Of a stretch of DNA of 64,000 bases, positions 34,226 through 45,688 are shown in pieces. A program made the translations under genes and the position numbers. Source of the stretch: Akebia trifoliata (Eukaryota; Streptophyta; Magnoliopsida; Ranunculales; Lardizabalaceae). The stretch covers positions 41,644,826 through 41,708,825 of the forward strand of contig CM030714.1 in the NCBI GenBank assembly GCA_017979445.1. Reading direction: 5' to 3'. Every line of letters begins with the position of its first letter. Positions within the stretch are counted from its first letter, which is position 1. The notes below the pieces were generated by a model. It ran no database searches and was not told where the DNA came from. It saw only the letters and a list, made by a program, of their open reading frames with translations.

Positions 34226-34622
34226 TTATATTTTTCAATTATTAAATATGATACAAGACCATAAGTATGACTATAGAAGATGTCAACTTAACAAGTTAGT
34301 AAGACGTGTGGAAAGTATTCCCACTTCTTAAGTTCAACTCCCTTAGAACCCAACTTCACGATTACCTTTAAAAAAAAAATTGACAAAATATGATATAATA
34401 AAACATTTTGAAAAACTGTGTAAGTATAATTGATTAAGAATTGAAAACCAATGTATGTTATTTCCCTAGAAGCAATCCCCGCAATTTAAAAAGAAAAATC
34501 TACTAATTTGATTGTCGAAGTTTAATCACGTGAACAAGAGAATCAAAGTTCAACAGTGATAATCCATTAATTATTGGACTAAATATAAGAACATTGAAGT
34601 TATAAGAAAATCAATGTGGATA

Positions 34623-34929
34623 CAGGGGCGGAGCTAGTAAAGAGTTGGTGGGGGCAATTGCTCCTACGGAACTTTGAGACACCCCTATATTTTCAACTAA
34701 TTACATGTCCCATTTGTCCCCACACCCTCACCTCCCTCCCATTTTTGCCCTCCCTCCCTCTTGACTGGGCCTTCTCATATACTAATTGAAAATGACCTAA
34801 ATAACATTTTCTTCAACTTCTAACGAAAAACCTCTGAATTTCTTCCTAAAACCATTCATTTTCAAATTCTTCAACTATACAATTAACCATAGTTTGCCCC
34901 CACTACAAGAAAATCTTGGCTCTGCCTTG
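34623..34929. mobile_element. hAT MITE with CAGGGGCGGAGC end
   Basis: The left end is CAGGGGCGGAGCTAG and the right end in reverse complement is CAAGGCAGAGCCAAG. Inner arms have GGTGGGGGCAA and its inverse TTTGCCCCCAC. The 8-bp flanks TGTGGATA (34615-34622) and TGTGGACA (34930-34937) differ at one base, fitting a hAT target duplication. CAGGGGCGGAGCCAG ends are a well-known hAT MITE signature in plants. Confidence 0.75.
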
Positions 34930-34937
34930 TGTGGACA

Positions 34938-36150
34938 CATGGTGATGATTTGTGAATGATATCGGGGGTTTCATCTAATGGGTCTGAATCTCTATTTTTA
35001 TTCTTTTCTTATCCAATTATTAGGTAAGTGTGAGTGGGACTCACATGAATAACATATTCCTATATACCATATTGATTGTGCCGACTGCTACGAGACACGT
35101 TTTTGCTGGAATCGTTTTGGTAAGTGATGATTGTTGCAATGAAAGACGAAAGAGATGAAAGGAAAATTAGATTTTATTCTTTTTTTAACAGGAAACCATG
35201 CACTACTATTCATCGCAGTTTTATTGGAATTAAGCTCTTAATTCCCCACCATTCATGCTCTTATAGAGAGAGTTGATAAGTCCCTTACAATGGTTTAAAT
35301 AGAATTTAGAACTTTTAATTTAAGAGTAAGGCTAAAGTTACTAACTTAATGAGATTTCAAATCTTAATAAGGATCGTTGAGTTCACCAGGCATTAAACAT
35401 GATTTGATCCCCTAGGGATGTATAATTGTTTAAAACAAAATTATATGAAATTTACAAAAAATATATATATTTTTCACTGTTAAATTGTAAATTTAAATTT
35501 GGGAGTTCATTAGCCCTCAATTTCCAAAACCTTGGATCAAACACACACACAAAAAAAATTATTTTTTTATCTAAGTTTTTCCGTGATATCTAGAGGGGCT
35601 GTGATATTGGATTGCCAATTTGATAATCCATTTGAGCTCAATGACACTTAGTAAGATTTGAAATCTTACTTAGTTCGTAAGAAAAGTGTTTTTCTTAATT
35701 TAACTCCATCTTGTCCTATACTTACTAAAGTAATAAAATTTCCAGAATTAAAATTCTTTCAAAATACTAACTTTTCAAATATAACAAAAATTCTTATTTG
35801 ATTAAAACTCTTCTACCAACCATAGAATATCTAATAACAAACTTCTAAAATAAATAGGATTCAAAACACCCAAAAAAAAATTATTAAAACAAGTAAAGAA
35901 GAAAAAAAAAAAAAACTTCACTTGGATTCAAATTAAATCTTCAAAGTGAAGACCTTTTTTCTTCGAGATTCACATTAGAACTATATATCTCCTGTCAACT
36001 TTTTCAAATGATCTTAGGATAATTGTTTTGGTTTAGGGTCATAAAGATATGAATATTTGAAAATAAAATATGCATTTAATCCTTTGACTCTCAACTTATC
36101 TTCTCTTGCTACTCTTTCCTAAGATTGTGTCCTATATGTAAATCTCCCAA
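34938..36150. other. Intergenic; dispersed repeat at 35330-35680, no gene
   Basis: The stretch 35330-35680 is a diverged copy of 30740-31160. The remainder is AT-rich and lacks open frames of note. Confidence 0.4.
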
Positions 36151-36154
36151 CATA

Positions 36155-36295
36155 TAATCCCAATCCTTTAAACATAAAATCCAATGGTTGAGATTTATGA
36201 GTATCTTGACAAGACAAATCTCGGAGATACTTATCCAAAGGATAAATCTCAATCATTAGATTTTGCATTTAAAGGATTGGGATCATATGTTTTTG
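36155..36295. repeat. Hairpin repeat around AATCCTTTAAA
   Basis: ATAATCCCAATCCTTTAAAC and AAATCCAATGGTTGAGATTT are mirrored by AAATCTCAATCATTAGATTT and TTAAAGGATTGGGATCAT. A small palindromic element of about 140 bp. Confidence 0.55.
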
Positions 36296-36524
36296 CATGA
36301 GTCATTCTTAGGAGTCAAGGAATCCTGACCCTTATATAATTGTTGGTATGTCGTCGAAGAGGAGGAAGATCATGAGATATATGTGTGTGCACAAGTAAAG
36401 AAGAAAAGGGAAAAAATAATTTTGTAACGATAAAAAACAAAATGATCATTACTTTTCTAGAAATCCTAAGAAATTTTGTGGGGTGTATTAAAACTAATTA
36501 ATGCAATAATATCCCATATTTAAT

Positions 36525-36625
36525 TATAGAGTCACGAGGCGTACAGATCCATTCTTCTTGAACTTGTCATGTCAAGAGAGTTGATTAAGCGTGTCAAGTG
36601 GGGTAGTCAGATTCTTAATTATATC
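36525..36625 (-). mobile_element. Half copy of the GTCGTGATAATC MITE
   Basis: TTGAACTTGTCATGTCAAG, GAGAGTTGATTAAGCGTG and GGGGTAGTCAGATTCTTAAT match the right halves of the copies at 24613 and 31403. The left half is missing. Confidence 0.5.
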
Positions 36626-37004
36626 ATCTATCTTTACTGGAAGAAAAAGAGAGAATCTAAATTATGAGGTATTTAAGAGAAAACCTTGACAATAACTAAT
36701 TCTTATATTTATCCATTCATTGTGATAATTGATTAATTTTGTACTTGCACCCCTCCTTTTAAGTCTTTAACTTATTGTGTTGGACACTTTTGTCTTCAAA
36801 GGAGGGGTGAACTTAGAACAATAATGTATAACCAACTTTATTTGTATTTTCTTTTTTATGTGTGAGAGAACGTATGGCTTTTATTTCAACTTTCCTATCC
36901 TCGTGAGGATGTCTAACTAAGAGGGGAGGATAATATAGGTTTCCTTTGGGATTAGTAATTTTTTATTATTATTATCAATAAATCTATTTTTAATGAGTCG
37001 ATAA

Positions 37005-37090
37005 CTCAATGTTGACGGGATTTCAACCCAGGTCTCTAGTATCATCACTCAAAGACTTTACTAACTAAACTAACGCGGTTGATGTGGCAT
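37005..37090 (-). mobile_element. tRNA-derived SINE head
   Basis: On the minus strand GTTAGTTTAGTTAGTAAAG (A-box region) is followed after about 25 bases by GACCTGGGTTGAAATCCCG (B-box-like). A small inverted pair, GGCATGTGCATAGAC and CTATGCACATGCC, follows at about 37087-37165. Confidence 0.4.
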
Positions 37091-37329
37091 GTGCATAGAC
37101 TCACATATCTTTTTTCCTTGTGCATCTCAAAGAAAAATATCTATGGTTCTATGCACATGCCTTGTCAACCATGTCATTACCACGTCACCCATGACTCTTT
37201 TCCTTTTTAATTTATGAGAATAATTGATTTCTTTGAGAGATTTTATTGGTGCATTAACTTTTACTTACAACACACCAATCCTAAAGAAATTGTTGACTAT
37301 ATAAAGTTTGGTGAAAAATAATTTGCTCA

Positions 37330-37490
37330 TAGAATTTTGCTCACAGAAATCTGGGATCCACCAATCACATATACCCATGTATTGAATGCTATTCCTAATT
37401 TACAAAAGTACCATTGTTAGTTACAAAACTATTATTGTTTGCTTGATGTGGCAAGCATTGAGGAGTTTGTGAGCAAAAAAAATGACTCTA
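37330..37490. mobile_element. MITE with TTGCTCACAGA ends, copy 2
   Basis: TTTTGCTCACAGAAATCTGG at the left mirrors TTTGTGAGCAAAAAAAATG at the right. The interior parallels 30583-30738 (GATCCACCAATCACATATACC, GATGTGGCAAGCATTGAGG). Confidence 0.55.
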
Positions 37491-37526
37491 GATTGGTGTG
37501 TTACGTGTGTTTAAGTAGAGAGTGAT

Positions 37527-37757
37527 GATTTTGTAACTCAATCTTCAAGGTGACTCAAAAACTCATAGACATGCCATAGGTAAAGAATCGTAGATTCTCT
37601 CCCTCGGGATACACAATTGATTCGACCAACCTACCATCTGTAATTATATATCCTGAGAGTGCAATTGTGTATCCCAAGCGAAAGAATCTACAATTCTTTG
37701 TGCGTGACACGTTGATGAGTTTTTGAGTGACGTTGTCAGATTGAGTTACAAAATCAC
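37527..37757. mobile_element. Foldback MITE with GATTTTGTAACTCAATC ends
   Basis: The left arm GATTTTGTAACTCAATCTTC mirrors the right arm CAGATTGAGTTACAAAATC. Further in, GTGACTCAAAAACTCAT pairs with ATGAGTTTTTGAGTGAC, and GAATCGTAGATTCTCTCCCT pairs with GCGAAAGAATCTACAATTC. The long near-perfect arms suggest a fairly recent insertion or a hairpin-RNA source. Confidence 0.65.
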
Positions 37758-37796
37758 TAGTCATAAGTAAGAGTTCGTGTGCTAAGCATATTTTTT

Positions 37797-37920
37797 TAGA
37801 GAGTTACTATTGTGACACCAACTTTTACTAACACCACATCAACTATGTGCAAATCTTTGGTGATTTGCAGAGGAATTAGTGTGGCATTAGTAAAAATGGT
37901 GTGGCAATAGCAGTTTTTTA
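37797..37920. mobile_element. MITE, same family as 27676-27805
   Basis: The left arm GTTACTATTGTGACACCAAC and ACTTTTACTAACACCAC are mirrored by GTGGCATTAGTAAAAATGG and TGTGGCAATAGCAGTTTTTT. Confidence 0.55.
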
Positions 37921-38338
37921 TTTATAAATATGCTAGAATTCAATCGCGAATGTACCAAACCCAAACCATACGAACCAGACAAACCCATCGGGTTTGGGTT
38001 CGGATATCTTATGAAATGAATTTGTTATCTACAGTTACTTTTCGTCTTAGGCTATTTCCATTTCAGTTAGAAGAGTTATTTTGATGTCCTCCTCAGTGAA
38101 AACGTCATCCCTACCTCAAAACCGTCTAATTACACGAACACCATAGATAATCTAACGGCTGTAACTTAGGGAGTTGTATACTTGAAGATAATAACACCAT
38201 TTCCCTTTCATCCAAGTTTTTTATATCTTTAATATAATTAATAAATGAGAATAAATAATAACAATTTGACACTGAGTATTAGACTATTAGTTAATGTGAA
38301 TGAAGTCATTCGTTTGTCCGATTGTGACTACTTGAAGC

Positions 38339-38832
38339 TTGAATACAGCTGTCTTCAATCTTCAAGACCTGACTAAGCTCTCTCTCTCTCTCTCCTTTTT
38401 TTTTTCTTCAAGTTTTACTCTCTCTCTCTCTCTCCGTCTCCTCCTTTTTATCGCGTTCGAGGCTTTTAATTCGTCCTCTCTCTTATTCCCTCACTTTCTT
38501 CGTTTCCCTTTTTCTCTCTCTAGAATGCGAAAGCGTTTAGTCTTTCATCTGCTGTTCTGAGAGTTCACTTTGAACGAGACTAGGGTTTCTTAATCGATTG
38601 GTGGTTTCTTTTTCTCCATAATTTTGAAATTTGTTTTAGTGCGCTGCAAACGAAAATTTTTGGCAGATTTTTCAACTTTTTTTGGCAGAATTGGGCGATC
38701 ATCGAGATTAAATGACCGAATTTTGTTGAAAAAAGAGTTCCTTTAATCCTTTTTGAAGAAGAGATCTTTAGGAGAAATTTATCTAAGTTTTTTTTTTTTT
38801 TCTTTCCTTTTCGAAATAGTGCTTTCTGACAG
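38339..38832 (+). other. Probable 5' leader exon of the DUF1005 gene
   Basis: The sequence turns CT-rich (CTCTCTCT at 38376-38395 and 38418-38436) and then carries TAGGGTTTCTTAATCGATTG, typical of plant 5' leaders. A strong donor CAG|GTACAAAG ends it at 38832. A splice acceptor (CCTTTTAACAG) lies at about 43765-43775, just before the DUF1005 start codon. The intervening 4.9 kb is T-rich, has no coding exon and contains inserted transposons, as expected of a long 5' intron. An ATG at 38878 opens a 12-codon segment (MAVVRDIKLYYK) before a weaker possible donor; it may be a small upstream open frame or simply intron. Confidence 0.45.
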
Positions 38833-38880
38833 GTACAAAGCTGTTTTCTGCTTGAAATTTGCTATTTTGCGCCGGGGATG

Positions 38881-40680
38881 GCGGTTGTTAGAGACATAAA
38901 GCTCTATTATAAAGGTTTGACTGCACTTCTTTACTCTTCTTTTATAGTATTGTTCAGTTTAGATACGCTTCTTTGTTTATTTCTGTCTATTTTAGTGTAA
39001 AATTTGACTAATTTAGTGGAGAATTTTGGGGATTAATGCTCAGATTTGTGAAATTTTACTCATTTAGTGTCGTTCCTTCTTTGATTCGCATAGCACACAG
39101 ATCGGAAGAAAAGGGGTGTGGGGGCAAGGAATAATAGAAAAGTGGGAACCATAATTTAGGCATAAATAGTGAATCAAATTGAATTGTTTTTACTTTGAGC
39201 AGCAATGAGAGGTTGTGCAGCTTAAATTGGTTTGGAAGAGTTCGAATTGGCATGACAAGTGGCTCCAAAACCTAACTGACCTGAGAATTGCCAACTTGTA
39301 AACTCTTGTCGCCTTTAAGATTAAATGATCTATTTTTCTGCTTCCACAATGCGTTGACCTCCATCACATTCAGGTCTAATGGACTTGACAAGGAAGGGTC
39401 TGATAGCTGATATCAAATATGCAAAATATCAAATTTGGTTCAATTTCCAAAGGAATGCAGACCAAATCCTGGTGTTAACTGATCGTTGGTTCGCTCAGGT
39501 CAAATTTGGGTTCGGGGTTCACCACTCTTGACTGAACCCGGTTCATAGAGCAAGACTCAAATAAAGAGGGCATACCATCAGTTTAAAAACAAAGGGGTAT
39601 CTTTAATATGGACCAAATCTTGGGATTTCTAAATTAAGGGTTATCTCTAATATTGACCAAACCATGGGGGCATCTCTAAAATTCACCAAAATAAGTGGGT
39701 TTGTTAGGTTCACTGTTTTTTACGAACTACAATGAACCAAACCTTGATGTGGTTCGGTTTGTACTAGTTCGCTATTCGCTATTATATTAGCAAACTAGGT
39801 AACATAGGGTTGGGACATCCAGAAGGGGTGGAATTATATAGGGTTCCTACCTTTGGACTATAAAGTCCTAATTTGTCTTCTCTTTCAATTTTGATAGAGA
39901 TAAACGCTATTTTCTTTAATTCAAAATCTATCTCCTTAATTTTGACTACAATTCTATTAATCATAGAATAGGGAAGGGACATGTGCTATGCATTTGTTGT
40001 CAGGTTAAAGACTCTTCAAAATTGCTCTTACTATTGCTTATATTGTTACTTGTCAAGAAAATTTTATAGTTTATTTCAAATACATTAATTGATATATCCA
40101 AGGGTATTTTTGAATTTAAAAAGTGTATTTAATGTGGATTTGGGTTCATGATATTCACCTTTCTCTTAGTATAATAGGATGCCATGCATTTGTTGCCAGG
40201 TTAAAAGACTTCTCAAAATTGTGGGTTGTTGCCATTGCACATTTTGTTACTTGACAAGAAAATTTTATATTATAAAAATACTATTTTACTCTATATTGTT
40301 ATTAATATATTATTTCTAATGCATTAGTGAACCTATTCAAGGGTAATTTTAAAAATATTAAATAATGTGGATTTGCATTAACAATACTCACCCTTCTCTC
40401 ATTATAGTAGTAAACAATAACAAAGTCTTACTCCAAAGATTTGGTGTCAGATCTCACTATAATATTAAAGATAAACTAAATAAATTATTTGCTGTTAAAC
40501 TCAGAGTTTAGAATATGTATACATAGGGCCCCATTTTTATAATCCTCTTTCAATTGTGGCCCTCCACCACACCATATTCCTCAAAAGCGCTTAGGAATTA
40601 ATTATATTAATAATTGCTCCAACTTCTGGAAGATACTTTATAATAATTTCACTTTGAAAATACATTAATATAGCATATAT
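38881..40680 (+). other. First part of the probable 5' intron of the DUF1005 gene
   Basis: T-rich sequence without credible exons. Two direct copies of a segment with GCCATGCATTTGTTG/GCTATGCATTTGTTG, GTCAGGTTAAAG and CTTGTCAAGAAAATTTTATA occur at about 39985-40145 and 40185-40350. The stretch 39360-39780 contains repeated GGTTC/GAACC words (39480-39560, 39710-39770), probably an old repeat. Confidence 0.35.
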
Positions 40681-40690
40681 ATTCCAAGAA

Positions 40691-41496
40691 GAGAAATGCT
40701 GGCCGGACATATGGCCGTTGCTTCCTCCCACAATCCAATACGTCAGGTAGGGAAACTGAGCTTTTGGTGGGATTTCTTACCAAAGAAATAACTAAAGGTT
40801 TTTTTATAAGTAACAGAGGGGTATCTCTGGTATTTCATTTCTAAAACTTTCTTATAATCCCATTATAGTAATTCCATCTAGTTCCCCCACCACTATCACG
40901 TTGATTCGTGAGTCAACTCATCCTAAACTAGGTAAATCATTGAACTCGATATAAATTATTTACGAATATAAATTAATAAACTTATGATTTTTTTATGATA
41001 AAGGTTAATTCCTCCCACAGTTGCACACGTTATGTAGAGGAAAAGTTGATATTTTGTTGGGATTTCGTTCCTAATCAAACGAATTAATGAATCAATCAAG
41101 TTTTTGTAAATTTTTTTATAAAGTAATTAAATTTTAATCATTTAAATATTTATTTTATAAATAAAAATATGATCTTTTGATTGGGAATTTTTTAATCCAC
41201 CATATTTTTTCAATCATAACTTTATGAATTTATATATTTATAAATAATTTATACCGAGTTCAATGATTTACCTAGTTTAGGAGGAGATGACTTGGATGAG
41301 TCAACTTAATGGTGGTGCGGGAACAAGATGGAATTACCGTGTTTTAAACCACAGGTAGAAAAGGACGTAGAGGGGATGTGAAAGTTTTAGGAATGAATTG
41401 GTAAGAAATCTCACCTCTTTCCCTACTTGACGTGTCGGAATGTGGGAGGAAGTAGTGGCCGTGCTCCTAAAAGGAATGTGGGGCTAGCATTTCTCT
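40691..41496. mobile_element. Foldback Mutator-type MITE with perfect 9-bp duplication
   Basis: The left end GAGAAATGCTGGCCGGACAT and the right end in reverse complement GAGAAATGCTAGCCCCACAT are inverted repeats. The arms pair over more than 250 bp each (for example GAGTCAACTCATCC with GGATGAGTCAAC, and CCTAGTTTAGGAGG with ATCCTAAACTAGG). The 9-bp sequence TTCCAAGAA flanks it on both sides (40682-40690 and 41497-41505). No transposase. It lies in the probable 5' intron of the DUF1005 gene. Confidence 0.8.
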
Positions 41497-42080
41497 TCCA
41501 AGAATATGGTAAAACTTTGTTATTTAATTACCATTGGCCAGATTTTTGGGTTCAAATGATACGGGAAATAATGGACTGGATATGATCTCCTTTATAATGT
41601 AGTTGATCCATTGTTGGATATTTGGTCCCACAAAAGGACAATGTCAGTTATCAAAATACCTATGATTTATCCACACTTGTCTAGCATCACTGGTTAGTAA
41701 ATCAAAGTGATTGGCACATGTAAGTAAGAGTCATACTCCTCAAGTCTTGGGCTAACCGATACATGAGATAGTACATCTATTGACAATAATCTTTCACCAA
41801 GTATATTCTATTTGGGTCTTGATCACTGTATAATAATACATCAATACGTATGTTGAAGTTGCTTACTTTAATGATCGATTCATGACAAGGTTATCCTATC
41901 TAATAGAAACTCTACATGTCCTAATCAAGTAAATGATATTCCCAATCTTCATAATTAGCTGTGATCATTTAAGCTGTATGAGGAATTGGACAAACATATC
42001 TCATTCATACAACCATAAATGAGGTTAATGTTATTTCTGGATCTTACCTTATTTTAGGAAAATGTAAATACTCATGCTAT

Positions 42081-42268
42081 CAGGGGCAGATTTACAGTGG
42101 TATCAATGGGGTCACTTCCCTCCACAAGAAATTCTAAAAATAGAAGGATTTATGTGCTACTGCAACAGATAATAGCTGTGGAAAATAAAATCCGCCGCTA
42201 TTGCCCCCACAATTTTTTTAAGGGTCTTAGTTGCCCCCCACGTAGAAAAAATCCTGGCTCCACCCCTA
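42081..42268. mobile_element. hAT MITE with CAGGGGC end
   Basis: The left end CAGGGGCAGATTTACAG and the right end in reverse complement TAGGGGTGGAGCCAGG, together with inner TTGCCCCC blocks, resemble the element at 34623-34929. The flanks CATGCTAT (42073-42080) and TATGTTAT (42269-42276) match at 6 of 8 positions. Confidence 0.55.
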
Positions 42269-42279
42269 TATGTTATCAT

Positions 42280-43760
42280 ATAATTTTGGATGGAGAATGA
42301 ATATCTAAAACATGAATTACAAGAAAAATATATTTTCAACAATAAAGGGTAAATGGCTTTGGTGGGCATAATTTTCCAAAAGGAGCTGCATATACGCTTT
42401 GGCATTGTTATTTCTGCCTTGTTCTTGAGGGTGATTTCGTCTCCAACCTGGTCATAGTTTAGCTTTTCTAGACATCCACAGATGATGTTAATAAGTTGGT
42501 CCAGATTTGCATAGGTGATGCGGATGAAAAGGACTCTGGGCTGGGTGGGTGGTCATGTAGGCTATGAATATGGTGAGACGTGATTATCACTTCAACAGCT
42601 GTGATTGTGCAGATGCCCCGAGGATTTGCTTCATCATTGGTCAATGGTCAAGGTCCTGCACTAGACAAAATTTGAGAGAATATTTTAGTTTTTTCAATTC
42701 TATGTTGGCGTCTGATGGATTTAGATCTTTGGAGGTTGGCAAGGGAAAGAACCATGTGAAGGGTATTGGTCAATTTCTGTGTGTAAAGAAAAATGCAAGT
42801 TTGCACTGCTAAGTATCTGTTCTTTCCTTTTCCTTTGTAGTATTTTTTTTGAAAAGTATAATATATTTCAAGGAGAAAGAAAAAAACAACATACAAAGAG
42901 GCCGAGAAAGCCTCATAGAAAGTAACAAAGAAGAAGAGCAAACAACATCAATGATTACATAAAGAGTTCCATCTAAAAACAAAATCATCAAACGAAGTTC
43001 CCACGAATTCTATATTTTGTTTGGACCAAAGGTATAAGAAGCCCAAAATCTCTAAAAAACTTGTGTGAGAGCTTCTAAGGCCAGGTCATATAATTTTAAA
43101 ACATTGAATGGATGTATTCTATGAAATTAGTTCCTCCCATTCAATCTGCAATTCTGGGATTAGTTTTATGCACCTTTTGAGTGGAGAAATAGGTCAGGGC
43201 ACATAAATGGGTCTATAATAAAGTAAATTAAATATTCTATGCTAACTACATGTGATTTGTCGACTCGTAGTTCAATTAATAATTGATAATAAACACCTTG
43301 TGACAAATACTACAAGGTGAGAACCATGATGATTTTTCACAACCGCATGTAGAGAGATGAGACGAAAATCTTCTCAGTGATGTTATAGGGCTAATGACTG
43401 TACATCTAATAACTTCTTTTATATTTTTTTCATTAAGGGGTTCTTACATAAATCCAATGCAGTCATCTTTGCTTTGGAATAAGCTTTTGGATAAGGTTCC
43501 ATATTCTTCCATTTAGCGAAGAGGTTCTTCCTAGCTTAATTTGAAATATCATCATCATAGTCTTATCCCAAAAATTTGCAATAAATGTTGTTCCCTTACT
43601 CAATTCTATCTTGTGCCATGTCTTCTATAATTTGGGCCATCTTCATGTGAAACCAAAATCTAGAAATAGCCTTGATGAACTCGGAAGGTCTGTAAACACT
43701 GCATAAGTACAAAATGCTCAATGAATTATGATTGTCTATCTTTTGTAACGTCACTTGTTG
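42280..43760 (+). other. Last part of the probable 5' intron of the DUF1005 gene
   Basis: No exon is supported. The purine-rich stretch 42850-43010 could be the end of an old retroelement, but I cannot assign it. Confidence 0.35.
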
Positions 43761-43833
43761 CCTGCCTTTTAACAGGGTTCTTCACATAGTGTTTGAAGTC
43801 ACAGTTTTTTATGGAGAAAGTCTTGTGACCTCT

Positions 43834-45688
43834 ATGGATCCCCAAGCTTTTGTTAGATTGTCAATTGGGTCTCTTGGTCTTAGAATTCCGGTAGTTTCTT
43901 CGAAGACCTTGCACAATGGAATCCATACATCCTTTTCCCCGTGCTCGTGTGAGATCCGTCTCCGAGGTTTCCCCGTTCAAACAGCATCTATCCCCTTTAT
44001 CTCCTCCCCCGAGGCTGCTCCAGATCCCCACAGCATTGCTACAAGCTTCTATCTCGAAGAATCTGATGTGAAAGCATTGTTGGCTCCAAGTTGGTTCCAT
44101 GCTTCTCATGCATATCTGGAGATTGCCGTTTTCACTGGCAAGCAAAGGTTCCATTGTGGTGTTGGCAGCAAGAAACAGCAGATCGGGACGTTCAGGTTGC
44201 AGGTCGGCCCTTCATGGGGAGAAGGGAAGCCAGTTTTACTTCACAATGGGTGGATTGGTATTGGCAAGAACAAGCAGGATAGTGGGAAACAAGGAGCAGA
44301 GTTGCATCTGAGAGTGAAGCTAGATCCGGATCCAAGATTTGTTTTCCAGTTTGAAGATGAGACCACATTGAGTCCCCAGATAGTGCAGCTCCAAGGCACC
44401 CTCAAGCAGCCAATTTTCAGTTGCAAGTTCAGTCGTGACAGGCGGTAAGAACTCTCTCTTTTAGTGTTAAAAATTCAGTAAATGAAAGAACAATGAATTT
44501 ATCTTCTTTTTTTTTGTCTTTCCTCTTTTCTTATCTGCACCTAAAGTGCAATTCCCTCAAGAAGTCTTGGTACACTTTCTTGGGGATGAAGCCCATAACT
44601 AAAGTTTGACCCACCTATGAATAAAATTGGATTTTTCAATCTGTAGGCAAACTCTTGGATGAGATGAGACGAAGCCCATTGTTTGGACTGTTCTCAACTT
44701 TTAGATCTAAAGTAGCCTGGAGTGGATGGTTAAGAGTTTCTTAATCGGTCTAGTATTAAGTCATGGCTGATCCAAGAGGTAGCACGCATGTTGAACAATG
44801 TTTTTTTTTATGGGGTGAAGATCCCATCAACATCAAAGTTTAAATTTTGCTTTCTCCCAAGAAAATGACTTCTAAAAGTGTTTGATTAGTTATCCTTTTA
44901 TGTACTCTTATGGGTCTTCAGGATACAATTTAGCAGAACTAATATTCTTTTATGTCATGGGTTTCAGACACATGTCTATAATTTTTGCTGCTGCTTGTTA
45001 ACACAACAGGGCATCTCAGATGGACCCTATGAACAATTATTGGTCAAGTTCCGTTGGTGGGACCGACCAAGGGATTGAGAGGAGGGAGAGGAAGGGCTGG
45101 AAGGTGATGATCCATGATCTCTCTGGCTCAGCAGTTGCTGCTGCCTTCATGGCAACTCCTTTTGTGCCATCGACGGGCTGTGATCGTGTTGCACGCTCCA
45201 ACCCAGGTGTCTGGCTGATTGTCCGCCCAGATCCATGCGGGTCCGAGAGCTGGCAACCATGGGGCAAGCTTGAAGCGTGGCGGGAGCGTGGTGTCAGAGA
45301 CTCTGTGTGCTGCCGATTTCACCTTCTCTCTGAAGGACAAGAGGGTGGTGGTCTTTTAGTGTCAGAGATCTTGATTAGCACTGAGAAGGGTGGGGAGTTC
45401 TTCATAGACACAGACAGGCAGACCCCAGCAGGAACACCCGTGCCAAGCCCTCAAAGCAGTGGAGACTTTGCGTCTGTGGCACCTATTGTGAGGGGTTTTG
45501 TGATGAACTGTAAGGTGAAAGGGGAAGGAAAGAGCAGCAAACCATTGGTGCAACTTGCCATGCGACATGTGACGTGTGTGGAGGATGCCGCAATCTTCAT
45601 GGCACTTGCTGCAGCAGTCGATCTAAGTATCGAGGCGTGCAGGCCATTCCGTAGGAAGGCCAAGAGGGGAACTCGTAATTCTTTATGA
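43834..45688 (+). CDS. DUF1005 family protein (ASG1-like)
   Basis: The two coding exons are 43834-44444 and 45010-45688. They are joined by a GT/AG intron that splits an arginine codon, giving 429 residues, close to the 420-435 usual in this plant-only family. The start MDPQAFVRLSIGSLGLR is the conserved family N-terminus; upstream in-frame codons belong to the leader or intron. Other hallmarks are the SFYLEESDVKALL region, AYLEIAVFTGK, GCDRVARSNPGVWLIVRPDP and the C-terminal VEDAAIFMALAAAVDLSIEA. Exon 1 is clearly richer in G+C than its surroundings. DUF1005 (PF06219) includes Arabidopsis ASG1, linked to abscisic acid and salt response; the biochemical role is unknown. The gene converges with the PHD-Myb gene. 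It appears intact, and the family assignment is firm. Confidence 0.93.

Noticed and set aside
43861..44154. 97-codon minus-strand open frame opposite DUF1005 exon 1
   Set aside because: It is the antisense shadow of a well-supported coding exon with higher G+C.
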